Made by a program: the position numbers and the translations under genes
Part shown: in pieces, positions 30,530-39,529 of the stretch
How positions within the stretch are numbered: the first letter of the stretch is position 1
How the letters are laid out: each line of letters starts with the position of its first letter
The notes under the pieces: model-generated
Seen by the model: only the letters and a program-made list of their open reading frames with translations
The model's database searches: none
Told to the model about the DNA's origin: nothing
Source: Rhodopseudomonas palustris
GTDB taxonomy: Bacteria > Pseudomonadota > Alphaproteobacteria > Rhizobiales > Xanthobacteraceae
Assembly (NCBI RefSeq): GCF_034479375.1
Contig: NZ_CP140155.1
Span: 3,448,501-3,512,500 of the forward strand
DNA length: 64,000 bases
Direction: 5' to 3'

Positions 30530-31387
30530 CTAGATCCCTTTTCCCGAAACGAGGCCCTGTGGCCGGAACTTGATGAAGATGATGGCGAGGACGAAGACGA
30601 GGACGTCCGCGATCACCGGCTGGATCACCCACGGCAGCGCCGCCGACAGCGTGCCGATCACCGCCGCGCCGGCGACAGGTCCCGCGAACGATCCGATGCC
30701 GCCGACCATCACGGCGACGAAGCCCTGAATCAGGAAGCGCAGGCCGAGATCGGCGAACAGCGAGAACACCGGCACGATCAGTGCGCCTGCAAGCCCGGCC
30801 AGCGCCGCGCCGAACGCGAAGGTGGCGCCGTAGATCGCGTTGGTGGAAATGCCGGATGCGCGCGCCAGCGCCGGATTCTCCAGCGAGGCCCGGACCCGCA
30901 GGCCGAACGAGGTGCGCGACAGCAACAGATAGCTCGCCACCATCACCAGCGCGGTGATGACGATGATCACCAGCCGCCAGGTCGAGAAATGCATCGAGCC
31001 GAGCGCGACCGAGCCGCCGACCGGCTCCGGCACCGAGATATAGAGACCGCCGATCAGGCCGCGGACGATCTCGCGGATGATCAGGCCGAGCGCATAGGTG
31101 CCGAGCATCGCCACGATCGGCGCGGCGTAGAATCTGCGCACGATCAGTCGTTCGAGCACGAAGCCGAGCGCGCCGACCACGAACGGCGCCGCCACCATGC
31201 CGAGCCACACCGGAAGGCCCGCGGTATAGGCCAGATAGGTGACGTAGGCGCCGAGCAGGACGAACTCGCCCTGCGCGAAATTGAAGATCCCCATCATGCT
31301 GGCGATGATCCCGAGCCCCAGCACCACCAACACGACGATGGCGCCGAAGCTCAGGATTTCGAACAAGGCGACGAGCAGGTTTTCCAT
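30530..31387 (-). CDS. LIV-type ABC transporter permease, LivH-like
   Basis: The 285-residue membrane protein has about eight hydrophobic helices and the LivH start VLVVLGLGIIASMMGIFNFAQGEFVLLGAYV. The coupling loop TSFGLRVRASLENPALARASGI is standard. It lies between the amidase (32 bases) and the binding protein (4 bases), which ties transporter and enzyme into one unit. Confidence 0.93.
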   Translation of the reverse strand: MENLLVALFEILSFGAIVVLVVLGLGIIASMMGIFNFAQGEFVLLGAYVTYLAYTAGLPVWLGMVAAPFVVGALGFVLERLIVRRFYAAPIVAMLGTYALGLIIREIVRGLIGGLYISVPEPVGGSVALGSMHFSTWRLVIIVITALVMVASYLLLSRTSFGLRVRASLENPALARASGISTNAIYGATFAFGAALAGLAGALIVPVFSLFADLGLRFLIQGFVAVMVGGIGSFAGPVAGAAVIGTLSAALPWVIQPVIADVLVFVLAIIFIKFRPQGLVSGKGI

Positions 31388-31419
31388 TCGACCTTACCGG
31401 CTGACGGGGATCGGACCTG

Positions 31420-32934
31420 TCACATCGTCTTCCAGTCGCCGGACTGCTCGAAGGCATGCGCCGCGCGATAGATCGTCGGCTCGTCGAAATGCTTGCCGAT
31501 CAGCATCAACCCGACCGGCAGGCCGTCGACCATGCCGCACGGGATCGACATCGCCGGATGATGGGTGATGTCGAACGGCGCGGTGTTGCTGATCATCTCG
31601 AAGGCGCGGCCGATGATTTCTTCGCGGCTGGCGCCAGGCGCCGGCAGCGGCGTCGCCTTCATCGGCGTGGTCGGCATCAGCAGCAGATCGAACTTCGCCA
31701 GCGCCTGGTCGTAGGCGGCCGTGACGCGGCGCGAGATGTTCTGCGCCTTGCCATAGTAACGCGGGCCGAAGGTGTTGTTGATATAGGTGCCGAACAGCAG
31801 CATCATCTTGGTGGTTTCGGACAGCGAATCCGCCTGCTCGCGCCAGCCGCGATGCGCCTTCATCAGCGCCGTCGAATACAGGTCGGGCCGACTGAGGCCG
31901 TAGCCGTCGCCGAACATCATGGTCTGGGTCATGCCTTCGGTGCCGATCGGCATCCACACCGCGGCGGCGAGATTATGCGACGGGATGGAAATTTCCTCCA
32001 CGGTCGCGCCGAGGCTCGCGAGGCGCTTGGCGGCCTCGCGCACGCTCTCGTTGACCGCGGGCTCGGCGCCGGCCTGCTCGAAGCCCTCGCGGACGAGGCC
32101 GATCTTCATGCCCTTGACGTCGTGGCCCAGCGCCTTGGTGTAGTCGTGCAGCTTGGGCGCGCGGATGCGCGGATCGTAGCCGTCGTCGCCGGCGAGCACT
32201 TCCAGCAGCAGCGCGTTGTCTTCGACATTCGCGGTCATCGGCCCGGTGTGGTCGACGAAGACTTCGATCGGCATGATGCCGGTGTAGGGCACCAGGCCCC
32301 AGGTCGGCTTCATGCCGTAGGTGCCGCTGAACGACGACGGCATCCGGATCGAACCGCCCTGGTCGCCGCCGATCGCCATGTCGGCCTCGCCGAGCGCGAC
32401 CACCACGGCGCTGCCCGAGGACGAGCCGCCGGCCGAGTAGCCCATCTTGTGCGGATTGTGCACCGGACCGTTGGAGCCGGTATGGCTGCCGCCGGACATG
32501 CAGAAATGTTCGCAATGCGTCTTGCCGAGAATTTCGCCGCCGGCGTCGAGAATCCGCATCACGATGGTCGCATCGAAATCTGGAACGAAGCCTTCGAGCG
32601 TCGAGGAGCCGTTCATCATCGGCACGCCGGCCAGCATGATGTTGTCCTTGAGCGCGACGGTCTTGCCCTTCAGCTTGCCGGAGGCGGCGCCCTTCACGGT
32701 CGCCTTGCGATACCAGGCGTTGCGCGGGTTTTCCTCGGCGCCGGGCTGATAGCCGGGCGTGCGCGGATACTTCACCAGCGGCACTTCGTCCGGCAGAGCG
32801 GCGACGACGTTGTAGGCGTCGACCGACGGCTGCATCAGCGCGCGGAAGGACATCACGTCTTCATCGGTGAGCGACAGGCCGCACTGATCGGCGACATCGA
32901 GAAGCTGCGTGGGTGTGGGAAGTGATACTGCCAA
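31420..32934 (-). CDS. Amidase, amidase-signature family (TTG start)
   Basis: The 504-residue hydrolase has the Ser-cisSer-Lys triad: K96 (VALKDN), S171 (AGGSSSGSAV) and S195 (GGDQGGSIRMP). The start is a TTG at 32934 with AGGAGG six bases upstream; the in-frame ATG at 32952 lies before this ribosome site. With the TTG start, residue numbers coincide with those of the Rhodococcus nitrile-pathway amidase triad (K96/S171/S195), from memory. It converts amides to acid and ammonia and opens the amide-transport operon. Confidence 0.9.
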   Translation of the reverse strand: MAVSLPTPTQLLDVADQCGLSLTDEDVMSFRALMQPSVDAYNVVAALPDEVPLVKYPRTPGYQPGAEENPRNAWYRKATVKGAASGKLKGKTVALKDNIMLAGVPMMNGSSTLEGFVPDFDATIVMRILDAGGEILGKTHCEHFCMSGGSHTGSNGPVHNPHKMGYSAGGSSSGSAVVVALGEADMAIGGDQGGSIRMPSSFSGTYGMKPTWGLVPYTGIMPIEVFVDHTGPMTANVEDNALLLEVLAGDDGYDPRIRAPKLHDYTKALGHDVKGMKIGLVREGFEQAGAEPAVNESVREAAKRLASLGATVEEISIPSHNLAAAVWMPIGTEGMTQTMMFGDGYGLSRPDLYSTALMKAHRGWREQADSLSETTKMMLLFGTYINNTFGPRYYGKAQNISRRVTAAYDQALAKFDLLLMPTTPMKATPLPAPGASREEIIGRAFEMISNTAPFDITHHPAMSIPCGMVDGLPVGLMLIGKHFDEPTIYRAAHAFEQSGDWKTM

Positions 32935-33087
32935 GGTTGTCCTCCTGCGCATGGTCCGACCGGCGGCGCCGGTCCGGGGAAGACCGGCCGCGGCTCGCTG
33001 GCCGCCGCGTCATGGATACTACATACGGAAATATTTTCTATTTCAAGTATTATTTTGCGCCCGGGCTGCGCCGCTCGATGCGGTCGT

Positions 33088-34287
33088 TCAGAACGTGCCG
33101 ATCAGCTTGAAATCGAGGCCATCGGCTTCGGCGAGATGGATCGTCATCCGCGCGCGGCCGTCGCGGATCGTCACGGCGCCGCGGGGGCCGTTGTAGACGA
33201 CGTTCTTCGCCGCGGAGAGTAATGGCCGCGCCGCCAGCGTCTGCGCCTTGTCGGCGACGGCCTCGAGAAAGCGCAGGCCTTCGTAATTGGACTGACCGAC
33301 CGATCCGATCGGCGGCGCGGTCGGCCCGAACGCCCGTACGCAGGCGGCACGAAACTCGTCGTTGGCGCTGGACGCGTAGCACCCGAAATAGCCCGAGGCG
33401 CAGAACAGGTTCTCGGTATTGTCGGCGCCGATGCCGAGCAGCACGGTCTCGTCCATCGCGCCGGCGAGCCGCAGCGTGCGCGTGGCCAGGCCGCATTCGG
33501 CAAACGCGCGGTTGAAGGTGACGCTGTCGGCGCCGATCAGCGAGATCAGCACCACGTCGGGGCGCGCCGCGCGGATGCGGGCGAGGTGGCGCTCGTGATC
33601 GTCCTCGCCGAGCGGCACGAACTCCTCGCCCACGACCTGGCCGCCAGCATCCTGAATGTATTTCTTGACCGCGCGGTGCGACAGCCACGGCCAGACATAG
33701 TCGCTGCCGATCAGATACCAGCGCTGGGCCTTCTTGACCCGGGTGAGCCAGTCGATCGCCGGCCGGCTCTGCCAGCGCGGCGTCTCGCCGATCGCCATCA
33801 CGCCGGGCGTGCGCTCGCCGCCCTCATAGACCGGCGTGTAGATATACGGCACCCGGCCGCGGATCGCCTTGCGCAGCGCGACGCGGACCGCGCTGATATG
33901 CGAGCCCATCACGATGTCGACGTCGTCGAAATCGACCGCCTGCGCCACCCGCCGCGCGACGTCCTCGATCGGACCGCCGGCGTCGCACATCACCAGTTCG
34001 ATTTCGCGCCCGAGAATCCCGCCGCGTTTGTTGATCTCGGCCGCCGCCAGCAGCGCGGCATTGCTCGAGGCCGGCCCCCAGATCCCCGGCGCGCCCTGGA
34101 AGGTGACGAAATTGGCGATCCGCAATTTGTTGCGCGCCCGGCGAGTCGCCGCTCCGGCGCCGTCCCCCGGCCCTTCCACCCACGCCGCATCCGCGAGCGA
34201 AGACGCCCTCTCAAGCACACCGATTGGCGGCGAAAATCCTGCGCCACCGCCTCCGAGATCCCCGATCGAAAGCACGCCCTCTCCCAT
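33088..34287 (-). CDS. AmiC-like amide-binding protein without signal peptide
   Basis: About 400 residues with a type I periplasmic-binding fold: LRIANFVTFQGAPGIWGP, LLAAAEINKRGGILGREIELV, YIYTPVYEGGERTPGVMAIGE, YLIGSDYVWPW and VGQSNYEGLRFLEAVADKAQ, closest to AmiC/FmdD-type binding proteins. No signal peptide is visible from any plausible start, so it should be cytosolic, like AmiC, the amide sensor that restrains amidase expression in Pseudomonas. I take the ATG at 34287; an upstream ATG (34407) would run into the divergent marR gene. It ends 153 bases before the amidase start. Confidence 0.75.
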   Translation of the reverse strand: MGEGVLSIGDLGGGGAGFSPPIGVLERASSLADAAWVEGPGDGAGAATRRARNKLRIANFVTFQGAPGIWGPASSNAALLAAAEINKRGGILGREIELVMCDAGGPIEDVARRVAQAVDFDDVDIVMGSHISAVRVALRKAIRGRVPYIYTPVYEGGERTPGVMAIGETPRWQSRPAIDWLTRVKKAQRWYLIGSDYVWPWLSHRAVKKYIQDAGGQVVGEEFVPLGEDDHERHLARIRAARPDVVLISLIGADSVTFNRAFAECGLATRTLRLAGAMDETVLLGIGADNTENLFCASGYFGCYASSANDEFRAACVRAFGPTAPPIGSVGQSNYEGLRFLEAVADKAQTLAARPLLSAAKNVVYNGPRGAVTIRDGRARMTIHLAEADGLDFKLIGTF

Positions 34288-34350
34288 TTTTGGCACAGGG
34301 CGTCCCGCGAAAGTCCGACCCCGCACGGGTTTCAATGCTATTCGAAAATA

Positions 34351-34362
34351 TTGAACATTCAA
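34351..34362. promoter_or_regulatory. Palindrome TTGAACATTCAA, candidate MarR operator
   Basis: A TTGAA-CA-TTCAA palindrome in AT-rich DNA between the divergent AmiC-like and marR genes, 19 bases before the marR ATG. It is the best operator candidate for the MarR protein next to it. Confidence 0.5.
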
Positions 34363-34380
34363 CAATTGATGTGCATATAG

Positions 34381-34878
34381 ATGCAGCAAACGCAGCATCC
34401 GATTCATTCAAGTCGAACGATAAAGTCTCAGCCCGTGGCCAGACCGCCCAGTTCCAACCCGCCGATCACCGAACATCTCGCTTATCTGCTGGCGCAGGCC
34501 AACCGGGAGATCAACCGGCAGCTCGAGGCGCGGCTGCGCGACGAAGGCGTTCCGGTCGAGCAGTGGCGCATCCTCAAGGTGCTGTCCGACGGCAAGGGCC
34601 ATTCGATGGGCGACCTCGCCGAGGAAGTGTTGCTCAACCACCCGACGCTGACCAAGATGATCGACCGCATGGTGTCGGACTCGCTGGTGTATCGCGTGCA
34701 GGCTCCGGACGACCGCCGCAAGGTGCTGATGTATTCCTCCGAGCGCGGCAAAGCGTTGACTCAGCGCCTCAACGCGCTGGCGCTGAGCCAGGAAGCCCAC
34801 ATCGCCGAGAATTACGGCGACAAGGCCACCGCCGAATTGAAACGGCTGCTCGAAAGCCTGATCGACGCCGCGACCTGA
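34381..34878 (+). CDS. MarR-family transcriptional regulator (amide cluster)
   Basis: The 165-residue winged-helix regulator has an N-terminal dimer helix (HLAYLLAQANREINRQLEAR), a recognition region (HSMGDLAEEVLLNHPTLTKMIDRMV) and wing (DDRRKVLMYSSERGK). It is divergent from the AmiC-like gene and amidase operon, so it probably controls them. The first 28 residues are poorly conserved in type, and the true start may lie a little downstream. Confidence 0.88.
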   Translation: MQQTQHPIHSSRTIKSQPVARPPSSNPPITEHLAYLLAQANREINRQLEARLRDEGVPVEQWRILKVLSDGKGHSMGDLAEEVLLNHPTLTKMIDRMVSDSLVYRVQAPDDRRKVLMYSSERGKALTQRLNALALSQEAHIAENYGDKATAELKRLLESLIDAAT

Positions 34879-34912
34879 CGGCAGATCGCTCGCGCCCTTC
34901 ACCCTGCGTCTC

Positions 34913-35911
34913 TCACGATCGCCTGCGCCCCGGCTTGTTCTTCACCGAGTTGAGGAACATCCTGTCGGCCTCGATACGTTCCTCCAGGAAGGTGATGACG
35001 GCCTTGATGCGGGCGATGTGCAGCAGGTCCTCGTGGACCGAAAGCCAGATATCGCGCGTCGTGAACAACTCCGGCATGACGGGCCGAAGTTCGGGGCGGC
35101 CCGAAGCCACATAGGACGGCAGCATCGCGATTCCCTGTCCTGCCGACACGGCGATCGATTGCGCCACCAGGCTGGTGCTCCGGAAGATCGTGTGAGGCGG
35201 CCGCAAGACATCGGAGAGCCAGCGGTTCTCCTTGCTGTAGATGTGGTCTTCGATGAAATCGATGAACGCGTGGTCTTCGAGCTCCTTCAGGGTCTGAGGA
35301 TCGCTCCGACCCTCGAAATACCGATTGGACGCATACAGCGATATGCGAAACTCGCCGACCTTCTTGATCGACAGCCGCTTGCCGTGCGGCCGGAAGAAAC
35401 TCACGAAAACATCGGCCTCGCGACGGCTGAGGTCGAGCAGGCGGGTATCGGTGATCAGTTCGACCTGGATCGACGGATAGACCTTGTTGAAGTCGACGAT
35501 GCAGGGCGTGAGATAGAAGCTGCCGATCCCTTCCATCGCCGCGATCCGGACCGCGCCTCCCGCATCGGCGGTGTCGGTGCCGATCGCCTCGACGATCGAG
35601 TTCGCCTGGCTTTCCATGCCCTCGGCATATTGCAGCAGCCGCATGCCTATTTCAGTCAGGCTGAAGCCGGATTTGCTGCGCTTGAACAACGTCGAATTCA
35701 GGCTTCGCTCGAGCTCCCGGATACGCCGACTGACGGTCGTGTGGTCGACCTTCAGCTTGGCCGCGGCGCGCACCAAGCTGCGTTGCCGGGCCACCTCCAG
35801 AAAGTAGACGACGTCGTTCCAGTCATAGCGGATCTTGCGTTGTGTCTTCGCCACGTTCTCTGCCGTCCTGCGGGGCGACCGGCGCTGCTGCGCCGATCGC
35901 GCGACCGTCAT
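34913..35911 (-). CDS. LysR-family transcriptional regulator (nitrilase cluster)
   Basis: The 332-residue regulator has an N-terminal helix-turn-helix at about residues 30-90 (WNDVVYFLEVARQRSLVRAA, KVDHTTVSRRIRELERSL) and a substrate-binding effector domain after it. It is shaped like the LysR subgroup starting at the phrase YDWNDV. I take the ATG at 35911, the first after the preceding stop codon of the nitrilase gene. It is the last gene in the nitrilase-transporter run, 23 bases after the nitrilase, and is likely its regulator. Confidence 0.85.
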   Translation of the reverse strand: MTVARSAQQRRSPRRTAENVAKTQRKIRYDWNDVVYFLEVARQRSLVRAAAKLKVDHTTVSRRIRELERSLNSTLFKRSKSGFSLTEIGMRLLQYAEGMESQANSIVEAIGTDTADAGGAVRIAAMEGIGSFYLTPCIVDFNKVYPSIQVELITDTRLLDLSRREADVFVSFFRPHGKRLSIKKVGEFRISLYASNRYFEGRSDPQTLKELEDHAFIDFIEDHIYSKENRWLSDVLRPPHTIFRSTSLVAQSIAVSAGQGIAMLPSYVASGRPELRPVMPELFTTRDIWLSVHEDLLHIARIKAVITFLEERIEADRMFLNSVKNKPGRRRS

Positions 35912-35934
35912 CGGCCGGTCACCCGTCGGATCGA

Positions 35935-37608
35935 CTAGGCCGCTACGATCGGAGCGTAGGTCTCCACCAGGCGGTTTGCAAACATATCGACCTTGGGGAT
36001 CATCAGCTTCTGCCGGCACACGGCGAGATCGATGTGCTTGGGCATCACCGCGCCGAGCTTCATCACCCGCGGCGCCGCGATGTTGATGTCCCATTGCGGG
36101 AAGCCGGTCGGCGGGATCACCACGCTGCCGCCCGGATACGGACTGTCGACCCGGTTGGCGAGCACGACCGCGACACGGTTGTCCTCGGCACGCGGCACGG
36201 CGAGCAGCTCGCGCTCGAACGGTTCGCGCAACGCGGCGGGCCACAGAATGATGTCGGCGCCGCCGATCGCCAGACAGCGCGAGGTCTCCGGAAACACTGC
36301 GTCGTAGCCCGACATCACGCCGATGCGGCCGAACGGCGTCTCGAACACCGGATAGTCGAAGCCCGCGACCGCCCATCGGCGCTCTTCGGCGGTGAGATGT
36401 GTCTTGCGGTAGCGCCCGATCTCCTTGCCGTCGGGGCCAATCAGCACGGTGGTCACATAGAGCCCGGCGGCGGCGCGCTCGATGACCGGCGCCGCGATCA
36501 GGCAGCCGTAGCGCGCGGCGATCTTCGCGACTGCCGCCAGATTCTCCGCCGTCCGGTCGGCCTGCTCGGACGCCTCCTCGACGGAGAGGATGTAGTGCTC
36601 GGAGAATGCGTATTCCGGCAGCACCAGCACCTTGGCGCCGAGCTTGGCGGTGTGGTCGACCATGTCGAGCACCTCCGCGACGCTGCAGTCCGGCGTAACG
36701 TGAATCTGCACGGCCGCCACCTTGGTGACGGATTTCGACGGGATCAGCGGACGGTCGGCGACGCCATGGACCGGCGTCTGCTCATACGGCAGCGCCATGA
36801 TGCCGTAGGTCTCGGGGCGGCGATCGGCGATCTTGTCGTTCGCGGTGTAGATCGATTTGTCGGCGGCTTCGTCGAGATCGATGGTGGCGATCGACATGCC
36901 GTGCGTATCGTAGGGCACCTTGGACAGCACCCGCCCTTTCGGATCGACGATCATGCTGCCGCCCGGATAATAGATCGAGCGCTCGTAGCCGGCCTTGGTG
37001 GCGGCCACCAGCCAGACGCCGTTCTCGTAAGCGCGCGCCGGGCCCCACATGTCGGCCTGGTCCATCGCGAAGAAATTGGCCATGTCGACGATCACTTCGG
37101 CGCCCTGCATCGCCATGGCGCGGAAGATCTCGGGAATGCGGCCGTCGAAGCAGATCAAAAGACCGATGCGGCCGAGGTCGGTGTCGACCACCGGGCAGCC
37201 GCGCTCGCCGAACGCGAACCAGTTCTGGTCGTGGGTGGCGAGAAACTGCTTGTGATAGTGGCAGGCGACCTCGCCCTTGCGATCGAACATGATGCCGGTG
37301 TTGAAGATCTTCTCTTTGACCGGATCCCATTCGGTGATGCCGCTGGCGATATAGACGCCGTGCTTGCGGCTCAGCGCCGCCAGCGCCTGGACGAACGGGC
37401 CGTCGGTCAACGTCTCGGCGAGTTCGCGGCAATGCTCCGGCGAATCGAACAGATAGCCGGTGTCCATGCATTCGGGGAACACGATCAGTTCGGCGCCCTG
37501 GCGGACCGCATCTTCGACGTAGCGGGTCGCGAGCGCGATGTTGAAGTCGAAATCGCCCAACTTGGCGAGTGTCTGCACCGCAGCGGCGCGAAATCGGCGC
37601 TTCGTCAT
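35935..37608 (-). CDS. Tandem nitrilase-superfamily protein, second half lacking the catalytic Cys
   Basis: The 557-residue protein holds two carbon-nitrogen hydrolase domains. Domain 1 (about 5-275) has the full triad E46 (VFPECMDTG), K120 (YHKQFL) and C153 (GRIGLLICFDGRIPE). Domain 2 (about 294-555) keeps E332 (VLPEYAFSE) and K402 (YRKTHL), but in the matching GRIGVMSGYDAVFPE the Cys is G434. Only the first half can be catalytic; the second may regulate or shape the oligomer. GGAGA precedes the ATG. It is encoded with an ABC transporter and LysR regulator, so it probably acts on an imported nitrile, amide or carbamoyl compound. Confidence 0.88.
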   Translation of the reverse strand: MTKRRFRAAAVQTLAKLGDFDFNIALATRYVEDAVRQGAELIVFPECMDTGYLFDSPEHCRELAETLTDGPFVQALAALSRKHGVYIASGITEWDPVKEKIFNTGIMFDRKGEVACHYHKQFLATHDQNWFAFGERGCPVVDTDLGRIGLLICFDGRIPEIFRAMAMQGAEVIVDMANFFAMDQADMWGPARAYENGVWLVAATKAGYERSIYYPGGSMIVDPKGRVLSKVPYDTHGMSIATIDLDEAADKSIYTANDKIADRRPETYGIMALPYEQTPVHGVADRPLIPSKSVTKVAAVQIHVTPDCSVAEVLDMVDHTAKLGAKVLVLPEYAFSEHYILSVEEASEQADRTAENLAAVAKIAARYGCLIAAPVIERAAAGLYVTTVLIGPDGKEIGRYRKTHLTAEERRWAVAGFDYPVFETPFGRIGVMSGYDAVFPETSRCLAIGGADIILWPAALREPFERELLAVPRAEDNRVAVVLANRVDSPYPGGSVVIPPTGFPQWDINIAAPRVMKLGAVMPKHIDLAVCRQKLMIPKVDMFANRLVETYAPIVAA

Positions 37609-37668
37609 GTCAGTCTCCAGATTCTGATGGTGGTTCGGACTAGTCGGGCCCGGCTCAGCCGGCGCCCG

Positions 37669-38505
37669 TCATTTCTTCACTTCCTGCCAGAAGCGATCGA
37701 GGCAGTGGCGCTTGATCGCCATGAAGTCGTCGCCGGTGGTGACGGCGCGGTCGCGCGGCCACGGCAGGCCGATCTCGACGATCTCGGCGACCTGGGTCGG
37801 CCGCCGGGTGAGCAGGACCAGCTTGTCCGCTTGCTCGATCGCCTCGTCGAGGTCGTGCGACACCAGCAGCATCGTGGTCTTGGTCTTCATGAAGATCTTC
37901 TGCAACTGCTCGCGCATCGACATCGTCATCTCGTAGTCGAGCGCCGAGAACGGCTCGTCGAGGAACAGCACCTCCGGCTCCGTCACCAGCGCGCGCAGGA
38001 TCGACACCGTCTGCTGCTGGCCGCCCGACAGCGTGTAGGGATAGGCGTTGAGATCGATCCGGATCTCGAATTCCGCCAGCAGCTTCTCGATCCGCCGCTT
38101 GCGCTCGGCGCGCGGCACGCCCATCACCTTCAGCGGGTAATGGATGTTGTCGATCGCCTTCAGCCAGGGAAACAGCGCCTCGCGATAGTTCTGGAAGACG
38201 TAGGAGATCCGCGTCTCGCTGATCCGCTGGCCGTCATACAGCACCTCTCCGGCATCCATCGGCATCAGCCCGGAGATCATGTTGATCAGCGTGCTCTTGC
38301 CGCAGCCGTTCGGACCGAACACCGAGATGAACTGGCCGAGCGGCAGGTCCAGGTCGAAACCGTCGTAGACGACGGCGTCGTTGAAGGTCTTGCGCAGGCC
38401 GCGGATCGTCATCTTCGCCTGCCGGCCGGGCTTCGGCGCGGCGGGCATCGGTGCAGTATCGGTCATCTGCTTCGGCCGCAGTTGGAGGACGCTGCTCGCG
38501 CTCAT
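37669..38505 (-). CDS. SsuB/TauB-like ABC transporter ATPase
   Basis: The 278-residue ATP-binding protein of the nitrate/sulfonate/taurine class. Walker A is GPNGCGKST, the signature is LSGGQQQTVS (QTVS instead of the usual QRVA) and Walker B is VLFLDEPFSALD, followed by LLVSHDLDEAIEQADK. The ATG at 38505 overlaps the stop of the binding-protein gene as ATGA; a longer open frame upstream is not real. It ends 60 bases before the nitrilase gene. Confidence 0.92.
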   Translation of the reverse strand: MSASSVLQLRPKQMTDTAPMPAAPKPGRQAKMTIRGLRKTFNDAVVYDGFDLDLPLGQFISVFGPNGCGKSTLINMISGLMPMDAGEVLYDGQRISETRISYVFQNYREALFPWLKAIDNIHYPLKVMGVPRAERKRRIEKLLAEFEIRIDLNAYPYTLSGGQQQTVSILRALVTEPEVLFLDEPFSALDYEMTMSMREQLQKIFMKTKTTMLLVSHDLDEAIEQADKLVLLTRRPTQVAEIVEIGLPWPRDRAVTTGDDFMAIKRHCLDRFWQEVKK

Positions 38506-39494
38506 TCGCCGAGATCCGCCTTGGTCAGCAGCTTCTCGCGAACGTTGATCGGCCCCTGCACGACGCCCTGGGCGATGAACACGTCGACCAGCGCCTGATA
38601 GGATTTGACGTCGGTGTCGTCGAGATCCTTGAAGCCACGCAGATAAGGCTGCGCCACCAGGTCGAGCTGATCGACCTTGATCGGCGTGTAAGCCGGCAGC
38701 ACCGCCTTGTACTTGACGAAATCGGCGTTCACCAGGTCGGTCGCCTGATCGATCACCGCCACGACGCGGCGGGCGACGTCCGGGCGCTCGGTCATGAATT
38801 TGGTCGTCATCACCGAGGCACCGGAATAGAACGGGTCGGCGATGACGCTGGCGACCGGGTTGGTCATGGCGCGCTTGGCCTTGCCGGACGCCACCGCGAT
38901 CGAGCCGACCGGCTCCAGCGACAGCGTGGCGTCGACCGTGCCGCCGACCACCGCCGGCACCTGCATGGCGACTGCGAGATCGACCAGCTTGACGTCCTTG
39001 TCGGGATCGAGGCCGGCGGCCTTCACCATCTGGCGCGAGATCGTCCGCCACTGGATGCCGGGCACGTGGCCCAGCGTCTTGCCCTTGAGGTCGGCGAAGC
39101 TCTTGATCTCGCTGTCCGGCTTGACGATCAGGCCGTCATTGATGCGGTTCACCTTGATGCCGCCGCCCTGCAGACCGAACACCTTGAGCTTGCCGGGGAA
39201 TTTCGACTCCGCGATCATCGCGATGCCGGCCGCGGCGCCGGGCGGTCCGAAATCGGCGCGTCCGGCGATCAGCGCGTCGATGATCTGGTTCGGCGATTCC
39301 ATTTTGTTGGAGTCGATCTCGATGCAGGCCTTCTCGAACAGCTTCTGGTCGAGCGCGACGTAATAAGCGGTGGTCTGCATGATCGGCAGCCAGGCCGCAG
39401 TCACCTTGTCCATCTTGTCGCAGGCGGCCTGCGCACTGCTGACGGTCGAGAGCGCGGCCGTCATCGCGGCGGCGAACAGAACTGATTTCGACAT
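38502..39494 (-). CDS. SsuA/TauA/NMT1-like ABC substrate-binding protein
   Basis: The 330-residue periplasmic protein starts MSKSVLFAAAMTAALSTVSS, a Sec signal cleaved after AQA near residue 23. The mature part has VTAAWLPIMQTTAYYVALDQ and the family phrase SPNQIIDALIAGRADFGPPG. The ATG at 39494 is preceded by AAGGAG; the frame runs 13 codons further. By family it binds small organic nitrogen or sulfur compounds; the linked nitrilase favours a nitrogen compound. Confidence 0.9.
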   Translation of the reverse strand: MSKSVLFAAAMTAALSTVSSAQAACDKMDKVTAAWLPIMQTTAYYVALDQKLFEKACIEIDSNKMESPNQIIDALIAGRADFGPPGAAAGIAMIAESKFPGKLKVFGLQGGGIKVNRINDGLIVKPDSEIKSFADLKGKTLGHVPGIQWRTISRQMVKAAGLDPDKDVKLVDLAVAMQVPAVVGGTVDATLSLEPVGSIAVASGKAKRAMTNPVASVIADPFYSGASVMTTKFMTERPDVARRVVAVIDQATDLVNADFVKYKAVLPAYTPIKVDQLDLVAQPYLRGFKDLDDTDVKSYQALVDVFIAQGVVQGPINVREKLLTKADLGE

Positions 39495-39529
39495 CTTGGA
39501 CTCCTTGTGAACGGGGGCGGCAGGGGTCG

